Assembly (NCBI RefSeq): GCF_000224145.3
Contig: NC_020174.2
Location: forward strand, 5,161,117-5,225,116
From: Ciona intestinalis
Taxonomy: Eukaryota; Chordata; Ascidiacea; Phlebobranchia; Cionidae
Reading direction: 5' to 3'
DNA: 64,000 nt
This document shows, one piece after another, positions 27,215-36,800 of this stretch; the stretch's first letter is position 1; every line of letters begins with the position of its first letter. Position numbers and translations under genes: made by a program. The notes under the pieces are model-generated. The model did not search any database, was not told the DNA's origin, and was given only the letters and a program-made list of their open reading frames with translations.

Positions 27215-27232
27215 TATCATCAATTTCACAGG
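27215..27232 (+). promoter_or_regulatory. Candidate 5' UTR splice (or trans-splice) acceptor of ZNF106
   Basis: TATCATCAATTTCACAG precedes GCTAAGG, 61 bases before the ZNF106 ATG. It resembles a 3' splice site preceded by an ACTAAT branch-like sequence. Ascidians attach a spliced leader to many mRNAs, so it may accept either a cis 5' exon or the leader. Confidence 0.35.
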
Positions 27233-27292
27233 CTAAGGCCATTTAACGAAATAATATGATCTGAAAAGTTCTTGGATTAATGTAAACTAAAA

Positions 27293-30200
27293 ATGACACA
27301 AAGAAAGCAAGCTTATACTGCATGTCATTTATGTGAACTCACTTATACAACTGAAGTGGAATTAGAAGAACATATATTTTCCCTCTTGCATCACCGTTCC
27401 CTGGCCACCAAGTTTGGGTCGGATTATAATCACATATGCAATATCTGTTCTGAAAACTACAAAGGTTTGTCTGCTTATGTCGCTCATTTGCAAAGCGAGT
27501 CCCATATAAATCAACGTACTGAGCGGACAAAATTGTTGGGATTAGACAAACAGTACGTTCCTCGAAATTTGCATAAATTTGCATCAACATTTCTGTGCAA
27601 ACCATTAAGAAAAAGAGAAAAACCAAAAGCACGGAAAAGAAATATCGATTCTCCCATCAGACCATTAACAAAACAACTTTCTAAAACTACAGAAAGAGCA
27701 TGGCGGAATCCACCCAATGAGTATTTTAATCCAACATGGCACCCACAACCTTTTCCAGATAGCTCTTTTAGCAGAAGAGTTTTTGAAACATTTCATCCAA
27801 GGCAGGGAAGGCCCCCTTTTCCACCAAAACGAAGGTGTCCGGATCCTGAACAGTTCTATCATGAAGAATATATCATGCATCCCAATGCCAGGTTTTACAT
27901 GCATGAGAGTGACATGTATCCCCCTCCTAACAACCATAAAGTTACACCACCATTTTTCCGACAACCACCTTCTTACATGAAGAACCAGTTCAAATGGAGT
28001 AAACCTGTTTCTAACGTCAACAAAACTAAATCTGCTGAAAATGTTCCTGCAAGGCCAGAGACTAATCCCAAACCCAAAACCATAAAAGCCACAGAAAAAC
28101 AAATAAAGATTGCCACAAAAAAAACTGGTGTCTGTTTGGATAAAAATGTTTCTAGTCCACCTGAACAGCCGTTAAACCAAGATGATAAAACACTGAAGAA
28201 ATGTGAAGCTTCAATCATAAAATTGGATGGTGCTTTAAGACCAAACATAGTTGTGGAGGTTAACAGTTCAGTTGAAAAATGTAAATCGAGTACTGGCTCC
28301 ATAAACACAGCTAATTCATCGTCGTTTCAATTGAAAAAGAAACCACAGCTGAAGTGTAAGCTGAAACAGGTAAAAGCTTCGATTTTAAAAAAACGTTTTT
28401 TAAGTGGGTCATCAAAAATACCAAAATTGTCCAAAAAATTTACCCCACAAAGTAATTCACCTACCTCAAGTAATGTCCACATGGAATCAGATGCCAATGT
28501 GGCAAGTTCGACATCAAAAAAGGTTATAAAGCCAAATGTCAAAATAGCAAGGAGTCGGCTTATTTCAAATGCTGACAAAAGCTCAAGTGACGAAGGTGAG
28601 AAAATGCGGAGAAATATTACGTTCGCTAAACTTTTTAATAATCGGAAACATTCATCTAAGAATATGATTATGTGTGGTGCTAGGGATACTATTTGTTCCC
28701 CTAGTTCAAGAAAACTTACTGGTCCACGATTTGGCATTGGCCTTGCACAGCCGGCTCCAAATCCTGTAAATTCAGTGATTATGTCCGAGTTAAAAGACGT
28801 AGATGTTTCAACCGATGATGAGTTGTCAGCTGCACTTTCACTGCATTTTTCTGATGAAGATTCCTTTAGTTATGAACAAGCAAGTGCCTCAGCTAACTCA
28901 TGCACTAATGATAATATGTCTGAAAAGAATGTGCAAGTTGAGACTACAACTTTAAAAGATAAAACGACCATTAATAAAATGTTAGTAAGTGGCTCTCAAC
29001 CTACAGCCCACATTATACCTGTTCAAAGTTCAGTTGTGGGGAAAAACCATGACACCGGTAAAACGGAAACACTAAAACCAAAAACAACCACTCCAATTAG
29101 TGTAATACACCAAAAAACTGTGACAGAAGTTCCCCAAACTTTCCTGAACAAAGTAAAGAGTGAGCCAATAGAAAACAATTCATCAAATTCAGAGAATGTA
29201 CCTGGTAAACCAACTGAATCCAGTAAATTACATAATGTAGTAAATAAAACTTGTACGATAAATTTAATTCCAATAAAAGTAGAAGAAGAAGAAACATTAG
29301 ACTCGCATGATTACGATGCAAAGCAGAAGCAAATTTCTCACTCCACTTCAGTTAATAAAACATCAAATCCAGTTGTTCAATGTCAAGGAACACCTCCACC
29401 ACTGAGCGATCAATCAACTTGTTATGACTCTGGAAGCAAGTCTGGATCATCTAATTTTGAAATTGACTCTTGCCTTATTAATATGGAGGAAGAAAACCTG
29501 GAAGATTTGTTTGAAAAAATGGCAAAGGACTCGGAACGCAATAGTGGTATTAGTCAGTCTGAATCTGAAGCCACGCAAGTTGATGGTAGTGTGACTAGGG
29601 TCAGTTTGAATGGTAGTTTGACACAGTCGAACCAAGTTACAACTCCAAATCAAGCAGCATCATGCAGCCAAACAATGCTTCTTCTTTCACAAATTTCAAA
29701 CGCACAGAACGATCTGGATCTGATCAAGAGTGAGAGCATGCACATCACTGCTCTTATCACTCAATACAACATAAGACAGAGCTTCCTGAAACAAAGAGAA
29801 TCTTTGTTAAAAACCAACATAAAGAACATGCAAATGTCTCTTGAAAACTTGCAAAATCAAAGATCTGAAAGTAACAACAATCAAATCAATACTACTAATT
29901 CACAGAATCCTGTTGAAAGTTCGAATCTACCTGACATAGTATCCAACACAGACACCGTGGGAATAAGCTCAAAGCAAACTAGTCTCACCGAAGTTTCAGT
30001 AAGAGTAAAATCGGAACCTGTTACAAACACTGATGTTGGATTTTATAGATCTCAACCCCCTGACCCACATGCGGCAGCTAATGTTCAAGCTGACTTATGC
30101 AACAAGTCTCGTTTACCATTAAGAAGACGCACCTTATCAAATACAATCTGTGCTACTGCGTTTAAAAATCCTGTCCGAAAGACAGTTTTGCAAACAACAT

Positions 30201-31576
30201 TAAACAATTCTTTACTGCATGATAATGGTAAAACTTCTTGTGTTGAAATGTCTTTGGCTGAGTTACATTATTCTTCTAAGGCCTTACATTCCCACCATTC
30301 TTCTGCTATTGTGTCTTTGTTTGTAACTAATAATAATGAAATTATTTCGTGCTCAAAAGATAAAACAGTCATTGTTACTGATGCTTTATCTGAAAAAGTT
30401 TTTGGTAAACATAAGCTTGATAAAATTCCCACCAAGTCTTTTATAGCTCTAGAGTCGCAATGTGCTGCTACCAATTGTTATGTGTACTGCATGCTTTTAG
30501 TTTATACTGAATTGGATAACCTTAGTCCTGTAAGGTTGAAATCTAATGTTCAACAAGTTAAAATAACTATTTGCAACCAAAATGTTAATTTCGCAACAAC
30601 AAATTTTGTTCATTATGATAACGCAATATTGTGTGTACATTATTCCAAACCTACTGCATATATTGGCACAAGAGATGGTAGAGTACTTATGTACAACTGC
30701 ACTAATCTCAAGGTGGATGAAGTGTTTGATTGTCATTCCCCACACTCTGTAACTGCTCTAACCAGTGGCACCGATGGGGCACGGCGTGTTCTTTGCTGTG
30801 GAACCAGCAACTGTCAGGTGTCAATCAGAGACGCAGATGATGGATTGCTGCTTCGTCTTTTCACAGGCCACTCAAAAACAATCAACTGTTTAAACTTGGT
30901 GCTAGATTTACTATACAGTGGATCTACAGACCGAACTATTCTTGTTCACAGTATCAGTAGTGGTACACTCATGCACAGAATTTCTGGTTTTCACAATGGA
31001 AGTGTCAGATCACTCTGTGTTTATAAAAACTCGGTTGCATCAATCTGCTCAGATAAGAACTTCCGTGTATTCACAGACACTCCTTATTTTTTAGCTGGGT
31101 CACCAAAACAGTTTGAAAACAACCCTGTTGAAATGTATCTTCACTCTGTAACATTAAAAGACAACACAATTAAAAGTACTACTATACCTCTTGCCTACAT
31201 TGGGTTTGAAAATGGGATCATTCAAACCATTTTGCTTTCACAACTTACTAAGCATCCAGAATGCATTGATTTTTCAATACTGGAAAATGAAAATTCAACA
31301 GTTGATATGATTTATTCACAGNNNNNNNNNNNNNNNNNNNNNNNNNNNNNNNNNNNNNNNNNNNNNNNNNNTCTGTCAGTCATGAAAGAACATTTCTACT
31401 CTGTCCATGCAACCAATGCTTTCCTAGAAAAGTTGGAATGCTGTTGTTTGTGGCAGGATTGTACTCATTATTTTACAAAAGATGTTGATACAGTTGAAGA
31501 TGTTCAATTGCATTTAACTAATCATTTTGAACATTCAATTTCGAATAACAAATTGACCATTGATTTAACGGAATAG
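27293..31576 (+). CDS. ZNF106: ZNF106 homolog (C2H2 zinc fingers plus WD40 repeats)
   Basis: A single 1,427-codon exon interrupted only by an assembly gap at 31322-31371. Two N-terminal matrin-like C2H2 fingers use C11, C14, H27, H33 and C49, C52, H65, H71; the spacing and the GLSAYVAHLQSESH segment match vertebrate ZNF106 (GLSAYAKHISGQLH). A Lys/Ser-rich low-complexity middle follows, with repeated KSEP-type motifs, then a coiled coil at about residues 803-860. WD40 repeats span about residues 1000-1340 (DKTVIVTD, GTRDGRVLMYNC, GHSKTINCLNLVLDLLYSGSTDRTILVHS). The C-terminus has the His pair of one finger (MKEHFYSVH) and a further finger (CLWQDC...HLTNHFEH). The cysteines of the penultimate finger probably lie in the gap. 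Vertebrate ZNF106 is a nuclear RNA-binding protein linked to splicing and motor-neuron maintenance. The start is the first ATG, directly before the first finger. Intronless organisation contrasts with the multi-exon vertebrate gene. Confidence 0.92.
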   Translation: MTQRKQAYTACHLCELTYTTEVELEEHIFSLLHHRSLATKFGSDYNHICNICSENYKGLSAYVAHLQSESHINQRTERTKLLGLDKQYVPRNLHKFASTFLCKPLRKREKPKARKRNIDSPIRPLTKQLSKTTERAWRNPPNEYFNPTWHPQPFPDSSFSRRVFETFHPRQGRPPFPPKRRCPDPEQFYHEEYIMHPNARFYMHESDMYPPPNNHKVTPPFFRQPPSYMKNQFKWSKPVSNVNKTKSAENVPARPETNPKPKTIKATEKQIKIATKKTGVCLDKNVSSPPEQPLNQDDKTLKKCEASIIKLDGALRPNIVVEVNSSVEKCKSSTGSINTANSSSFQLKKKPQLKCKLKQVKASILKKRFLSGSSKIPKLSKKFTPQSNSPTSSNVHMESDANVASSTSKKVIKPNVKIARSRLISNADKSSSDEGEKMRRNITFAKLFNNRKHSSKNMIMCGARDTICSPSSRKLTGPRFGIGLAQPAPNPVNSVIMSELKDVDVSTDDELSAALSLHFSDEDSFSYEQASASANSCTNDNMSEKNVQVETTTLKDKTTINKMLVSGSQPTAHIIPVQSSVVGKNHDTGKTETLKPKTTTPISVIHQKTVTEVPQTFLNKVKSEPIENNSSNSENVPGKPTESSKLHNVVNKTCTINLIPIKVEEEETLDSHDYDAKQKQISHSTSVNKTSNPVVQCQGTPPPLSDQSTCYDSGSKSGSSNFEIDSCLINMEEENLEDLFEKMAKDSERNSGISQSESEATQVDGSVTRVSLNGSLTQSNQVTTPNQAASCSQTMLLLSQISNAQNDLDLIKSESMHITALITQYNIRQSFLKQRESLLKTNIKNMQMSLENLQNQRSESNNNQINTTNSQNPVESSNLPDIVSNTDTVGISSKQTSLTEVSVRVKSEPVTNTDVGFYRSQPPDPHAAANVQADLCNKSRLPLRRRTLSNTICATAFKNPVRKTVLQTTLNNSLLHDNGKTSCVEMSLAELHYSSKALHSHHSSAIVSLFVTNNNEIISCSKDKTVIVTDALSEKVFGKHKLDKIPTKSFIALESQCAATNCYVYCMLLVYTELDNLSPVRLKSNVQQVKITICNQNVNFATTNFVHYDNAILCVHYSKPTAYIGTRDGRVLMYNCTNLKVDEVFDCHSPHSVTALTSGTDGARRVLCCGTSNCQVSIRDADDGLLLRLFTGHSKTINCLNLVLDLLYSGSTDRTILVHSISSGTLMHRISGFHNGSVRSLCVYKNSVASICSDKNFRVFTDTPYFLAGSPKQFENNPVEMYLHSVTLKDNTIKSTTIPLAYIGFENGIIQTILLSQLTKHPECIDFSILENENSTVDMIYSQXXXXXXXXXXXXXXXXXLSVMKEHFYSVHATNAFLEKLECCCLWQDCTHYFTKDVDTVEDVQLHLTNHFEHSISNNKLTIDLTE
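31322..31371. other. Assembly gap (50 N)
   Basis: Exactly 50 unknown bases inside the ZNF106 coding region, between the WD40 block and the C-terminal fingers. A round 50 suggests a placeholder length, so the true number of residues is unknown and an intron in the gap cannot be excluded. Confidence 0.97.
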
Positions 31577-31924
31577 TTTTCCGTTTTTTTTTCATTTTGT
31601 AACAATACTTTAGTTAGATGCTCTTACCAAAATGTTTTGTTGTCATTTTTTATAACTTTACGACTTGGATTATTATGTCTCATTTATTATGGTGCGTATA
31701 TTTTACAATGCTACAAACCTGCCAAACTAAAACTGTTAGTTTTTCATTTATTTGTGTAATTGTGTATGAGTTTTTTTCATTACCCTACTTTGTTATTTTT
31801 TAAACGTATACTTCGCAAATTATTATTTTCTCTAACTTGTTTGGTGTGCAACCTTATTCAAGCCTTTTCTTTTATAGAACAGAACTATATGAATACATAG
31901 GATTTCTATAACATATATGTCATT
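31577..31924 (+). other. Short ZNF106-PET117 spacer with strong splice acceptor
   Basis: This 348-base spacer has no AATAAA. At 31861-31877 the tract CCTTTTCTTTTATAG is a strong 3' splice site 47 bases before the PET117 ATG, with a tiny upstream ORF (ATGAATACATAG) after it. It fits a trans-splice acceptor of a downstream operon gene, or the acceptor of an ordinary 5' UTR intron. The frame 31618-31803 looks like AT-rich noise. Confidence 0.4.
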
Positions 31925-32407
31925 ATGTCATCTACTGCTAGAATGGCATTTGGAGGTTCCATTATCTTTACAACCTCTATGATTGCATATGTTCATTGGA
32001 ACCAACAGGCATCTCAAGAGGTTGTATTATCTTAAACAAACTGTGTTTCTATTTTTTTGAAAATAACGATGTAAAAACTTTATGATATTAAAACTTAATT
32101 TTTGTGGTCAGTTTCAATACAAACTTATTTTAACTCATGATGTCACTGAAGAAGGTTTTAGTTTTTAAACTGGAACAGTTAAAAAAAGGTAATGGTATCA
32201 CATATATAGGATCGATTTAAGTTTTTCAACTTATGGTTTGAGCTTTTGATGTTTTATTTATAGCAAATGAGAGAAGGAGTAAGAAGAGACTTTGCCCGGA
32301 TTGAAGAAAAAGAAAGAAAAAAGGCTGAGAACCTAAAACGATTAGAAGAAGAACAACGTTTAACTAAAGCACTTTATGAACAGAGAGAACGGAATTTAAA
32401 ATCCTGA
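31925..32407 (+). CDS. PET117: PET117 homolog, cytochrome c oxidase assembly factor
   Basis: Two exons, 31925-32020 and 32264-32407 (stop TGA), join in phase 0 to give 79 residues; human PET117 has 81. Exon 1 encodes an N-terminal hydrophobic segment (MAFGGSIIFTTSMIAYVHW) ending in WNQQ, matching the WDQQ of the family. Exon 2 encodes a charged helix, QMREGVRRDFARIEEKE then RLEEEQRLTKALYEQRE, matching the RLRDGVIRDIERQ and EQLEAERE segments of vertebrates. The family acts at the mitochondrial inner membrane in complex IV assembly, with COX15 in haem A synthesis. The donor GAG|GTTGTA is weak; the acceptor ATTTATAG is good. It lies 349 bases behind ZNF106 on the same strand. A polyadenylation signal follows at 32674. 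Split coding explains why a simple ORF search would miss it. Confidence 0.9.
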
Positions 32408-32673
32408 GTTTATTTGCTCCAACACAAGATTGGTTATCCATGGATTGATGGATTTATGGTTAATTCTCCCATTTTCTTTTTTGAATGGAATCAAGCATTT
32501 TGAGTTTGGGCAAAGATCATTTCTACAAACTTACTGATGTACTAATCTTGTAATTTATTTGTTAAGCCCTTTTATATTAAATTCTACAGATCAATGGATT
32601 TTTAGGTAAAATTCTAATGAAGAAGTAAATAGAAATAATTCTGTTATATTTGTGATAGCCTAGCTTATATTTT

Positions 32674-32679
32674 AATAAA
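32674..32679 (+). terminator. Polyadenylation signal AATAAA, PET117
   Basis: TTTTAATAAACG lies 267 bases after the PET117 stop, the first canonical signal downstream on this strand. If ZNF106 lacks its own signal, it may serve both genes of a shared transcript. Confidence 0.5.
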
Positions 32680-33257
32680 CGAGGCAGAAAAGACAATACA
32701 AGTTAGAACCATATTCAAGTAAGTGAAAATCCTGTAACTAATACTTTATTAGAGCATTATAACTTGTGACCTATGTTGTATTCAGTGGGAAATTCAAACT
32801 AACAGATGTTTGTTGATGGTGGAAGTTACATTCATATGCATTGACTTGATATTATCAAATATATAAGTATTGATGGTAGATTCAATATATAACCAAAGAA
32901 AATATGCTATGTTTGCAAGAAAGAACTGATAATACTCGGGTGAATATATAAAAAAAGGTTGGTCTATCTATTTTTGTAGCAGTATATATGTGTTCATCTG
33001 TATTTGTAAACAACAGAAGAATAGGCCTATTAAGTAAGATTGAGTTTCCTCAGGTAACATAATTTTTATTAATCAGATTGTTTTAAAATCAACGACATCA
33101 GGTTGATGGGTGATGTACTTTTGGTGCCACTTCTTACATGTTGGAGTTACAAACTTATTTAATGAAGATTTTCCCGGGAATATTTTATTGCATGTTTAAT
33201 GACGTACACAAGAAAACTTTCAAGTACCCCAAATAAGCAGCACATTTAATTGTATGA
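32680..33257. other. Intergenic, nothing supported
   Basis: AT-rich sequence between the PET117 poly(A) signal and the first MITE copy. No reading frame or repeat structure stands out. Confidence 0.5.
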
Positions 33258-33338
33258 TTGGGTGGGGGAAGATGGGACACAAAACACAATCAGGATATTT
33301 GAATATAAGTGCTAAAGGTGTCCTATCTTCCCCCACCT
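33258..33338 (-). repeat. MITE-family copy, short form
   Basis: Terminal inverted repeats GGTGGGGGAAGATGGGACAC and GTGTCCTATCTTCCCCCACC enclose only the CAATCAGGATATTTG...GTGCTAAAG part, so most of the interior is deleted. Reverse orientation. Confidence 0.8.
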
Positions 33339-33470
33339 TCATATTATTTATCAACCCTTTCACTCAAACTCGATAATTCCTCTTTCTGTCATCTCTCCAT
33401 TTTTACCAAAGTTGTTGCTCCCATTACATCTTCTAGTTTGTAGTAAAGAGGTGGGCTCATGTATATTAGG

Positions 33471-33653
33471 ATAGGGGAAAATGGGACACCTTTTTATTCT
33501 ATTTTCTCGTCCCATTTAGTAGTAAACAAAAAACATTCGTAAAATCATAAAACCGTATCCTCACAACTCCCATAGACCGTTGTTAATTGTTTAAAACATG
33601 ATCAGGAGATTGTATATTATATGCTGAAAGCGTCCCGTCTCTCTCCACCCTAT
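33471..33653 (-). repeat. MITE-family copy
   Basis: Runs from ATAGGGGAAAATGGGACACC to GTCCCGTCTCTCTCCACCCT with the full interior (CTCGTCCCATTTAGTAGTAA, AGACCGTTGTTAATTG). It lies in the 3' spacer of integrin gene 1, reverse orientation. Confidence 0.85.
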
Positions 33654-33790
33654 ACTATATTTCCCTATCGAAAGCGTCACACTCCCTCACATTATTATTG
33701 GATAACTAAATTTAATTTTGATATACGAGAAGTTTTTGTTGGTGTTTGATAAATTTTTATGCTGCCTTCTGTCTATAAATAAGAATAAAT

Positions 33791-33796
33791 TTTATT
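33791..33796 (-). terminator. Polyadenylation signal of integrin gene 1
   Basis: TTTATT on the plus strand reads AATAAA on the minus strand, 62 bases after the TAA stop at 33858. Confidence 0.55.
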
Positions 33797-33857
33797 TCAA
33801 TTCGTACAGTTATCAAAAAATATAATATGTGGCTTTATCCATAGTATAATAAAATCT

Positions 33858-36800
33858 TTATATTGCTTCTATTTCTTTCGATCCACCATCTTTCACGCTT
33901 TTATTTTTTTCTTGTGCTCCTTTTTCTTTCGATTCTGCTTCTTCTTGTTCAGCTTCCTGTCGCATTTTAGCATACTTGCTTTCGAAAAATCCAGCCTGTA
34001 TTGAATGAGAATTAATGGATGTAACTTATTTTATCCCAGCGTAACGGGGGAGCAGCGACAGTGGTTAAACATGTTATGTTTTACACACATCGTGCCCCCC
34101 ACGAGGATTTTTAATTTTTTAGTGAATAGCTAACATAAGCAACCTATAAGTCACTATTGGGTTTGAGCAGTTGCCATTAAAAATTGCGCAACGATACAAG
34201 CGCGCCCACTGGTAGCACCGTACAATAGCTACATTACTACGGCGCCAAAGCTATATGATTATTCATTCAAATTATTTCCCAATTTTATTTTTACCTTCCA
34301 CATGACAAAAACAGTGACGATCAGCAGAGAACACCCCCCAACCACTGCCCCCACCACGGCCCCAGTATCAACTTGGTTGGGGTCGGGTGGTGGGGTTGGA
34401 GCAACGTATGCAGATACTTTAGTGGTTGCCTGAAATTAATATATTTTTCGGTGGAACTGTCACTGTGGAGTGGGGTAGGACGGGACACCTAAATATCCTG
34501 ATAAACAGTAAACAACGGTCTATAGGAGTCGTAAGAATACGGCCGTTTATAGCTTTTTTAATGACGAGAAGTTAATTAAAACGGTGTCCCATCTTGCCCC
34601 GCCCTACTGTATAACAGTAATGGTACTGTACTTCTATTTGCAGTAAGGCATTTTGTTTACGTACATGCCATAAACCTATACGGATAAAACAACTATAAAT
34701 AGTAAATACCCTTTAGTATACTAGACCTGTGTAAACCAGGGTTTACCGCACTATGTAATATAACGCATGCGTATTAAGTAAGAAAGGCGATTGAAGTTAT
34801 TCTTATATAAAGTAACGTTAACCTGGTAGTGTAACTTAAAGGCTCTTACCTTAGTAGTTTTATTTGAAGGCGGGTAAACGGGCGAGTCTATAGTATTAAA
34901 TCGAATATGGCTGGAGAATGTTGTTACCAAGTTTGGCTGTAGAAACAAGTCACGCTAATAAATCTATACATTGAACGAATGAATTGAATTTTATCCAGTC
35001 GGATATAGACAGCCGTTATAATACGGGTGTTGTGTTTTATACACCTCGTGCCAGCTTTGAGTTACCGTGTAACGGAATTGTTGGTATTTGTTTTTCGTTG
35101 TGATTTTAAATACATAATATAGTAGGGTGAGGGAAGACGGAGCTCCTTTAGTCAATAATATCTAAACATCTTGACCGTAAAAAATAACAACGGTTTATAA
35201 GAGTTGTGAAGGTATTGTTTTATAATTCTGTGAATACTTTCTGTTTACTATCAAATGAGATGAGAAAATGGAATAAAAAAGTGTCCCATCTTTCCCCACA
35301 CTACTATATATACCTGGGACAGGGAAGGTATCCAGATTTTAAACGACGATATTATTGTTACGTTGGAAAACGTTTTCAGATGGTTGATAGAACACGTGAT
35401 GGAGTCGCAGTTTGTGTGTTCACATGTCTGGTAGCAGAAGTTTAACTTTAATTCAAGTTTATTGGAGTAAAAAAAAAAGGTAGACCCACCGTTTGTGCAG
35501 GAAATGTTGCTTTGGAATCGTAGTTAAGCGTAAACAAGCTCGCACCTGTTCCGTTGTTGATTGCAAACTCGTATTCATTTACTTTGTTCAATCCACTGCA
35601 GTTGCATGTTTTCAGTGGCTAGTAAAAAATCCTATGTTTAATTAGGGATTACACCGTAATAAGGCCTAAACATATAAGCTTAAACTTACCAAGCATTGGA
35701 AATGGTAGAGATATAACAGTGGTAATCCTTCCTTGCTTTGCCTCGGCCATGTAAACACAAGAGAAGCTTTTGCAACAATGTTTGGTCCTCGGTTGTCGAT
35801 CTAAAAATGTTTAATATTAAAAACATTTTTACACAGTTTGCACTCATAGTGTACCATATGTTTATGGGTGATGAAGTTTGCCTTTTCACCCAAATGCAAG
35901 TTGCTCAAGTTGTGTATTTTTGCCTCCTTCGAAACTACCCGATTGTAAAATATGGCGCTCTGCTGCGATTCGCTGAAAAAAAATATATAATTTTAAACAT
36001 TCATTTAAAAATATCATATTAAAAAGTTGTAAACTGGACTAACCTGGTTTGCCGTAAAGTTGTAGCGTATAAAACTGTCTTGCGATATTCGAAAACGTTG
36101 TTCGTCATGTCAGGGTCGAACGTTAGGTTTGAATTGACACTGGTAATGTTGAAATATATAATTAAACTGGCTGGGGTAAGATGGTAAATGTTTTTATACA
36201 CTTTTGTTATACCAGCACTTGGTGAAAAAAGAAATAGAGCCACATCCTCACGACTCTAACAGTCAAGTTAATCTTTGAATACACGTTTAGGAAATATGAG
36301 ATATTATGTGCTAACGTAACGACCGTGACCCAAAATACTAAACTGTGTTCTTAATGGGTTATTTGTGAGTTTTGGTAAACTTAATCTTACTTTGAGTAGA
36401 CAATCCCATTTAATAGAATTTCTTTTGTTTCTGATGTTTGCGTTAGCGAGAGAAGAGAATATTCCAACAAGAAGTTACACTGCGAAAATAATGATTTAGT
36501 ATTTTTGCGAAAACATTAATTTAGTATTTACGTGCCCAAAGCTATATAGTGGAGACTTACCGATACACCTTTGACCATGACATCCAGAACACTAGAAACA
36601 GAGGCCTTGTAGCTAACGGTGGTTGTGTTCGTGTGTTGCACAGGCAGCAGTGTAACACAAGAGCCTGATACCTAAAAATAGATCGTTTTTTGTTGGTGTC
36701 CAAATGGCCACAATGCGTAGTCACATCTAACAGATATAATTACCAGAATGATCGTGTAAGTGAGTTCGCTAAAATACAAGTTCTATATACTAAAAGGTCA

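Larger units (their letters stand above)
15342..27231. other. Large interval between divergent RALGPS and ZNF106 starts
   Basis: Nearly 12 kb with no protein-coding exon I can support. Frames at 17228-17470, 18505-18934, 19375-19617, 23690-23962 and 24688-24963 have no recognisable motif, and several overlap on opposite strands. Possible non-coding or 5' UTR exon ends on the minus strand are CAG|GTAACT near 18515 and AAG|GTAAGT near 19620, which could belong to upstream RALGPS promoters. Perfect TGACGTCA sites occur near 23466 and 25568. The interval is a natural place for the regulatory DNA of both flanking genes, but this is inference. Confidence 0.45.

Noticed and set aside
27339..30745. 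Several minus-strand reading frames of 67-145 codons antisense to ZNF106
   Set aside because: They lie wholly inside a long, recognisable coding exon on the other strand, show no motif of their own, and are explained by its AT-rich codon use.
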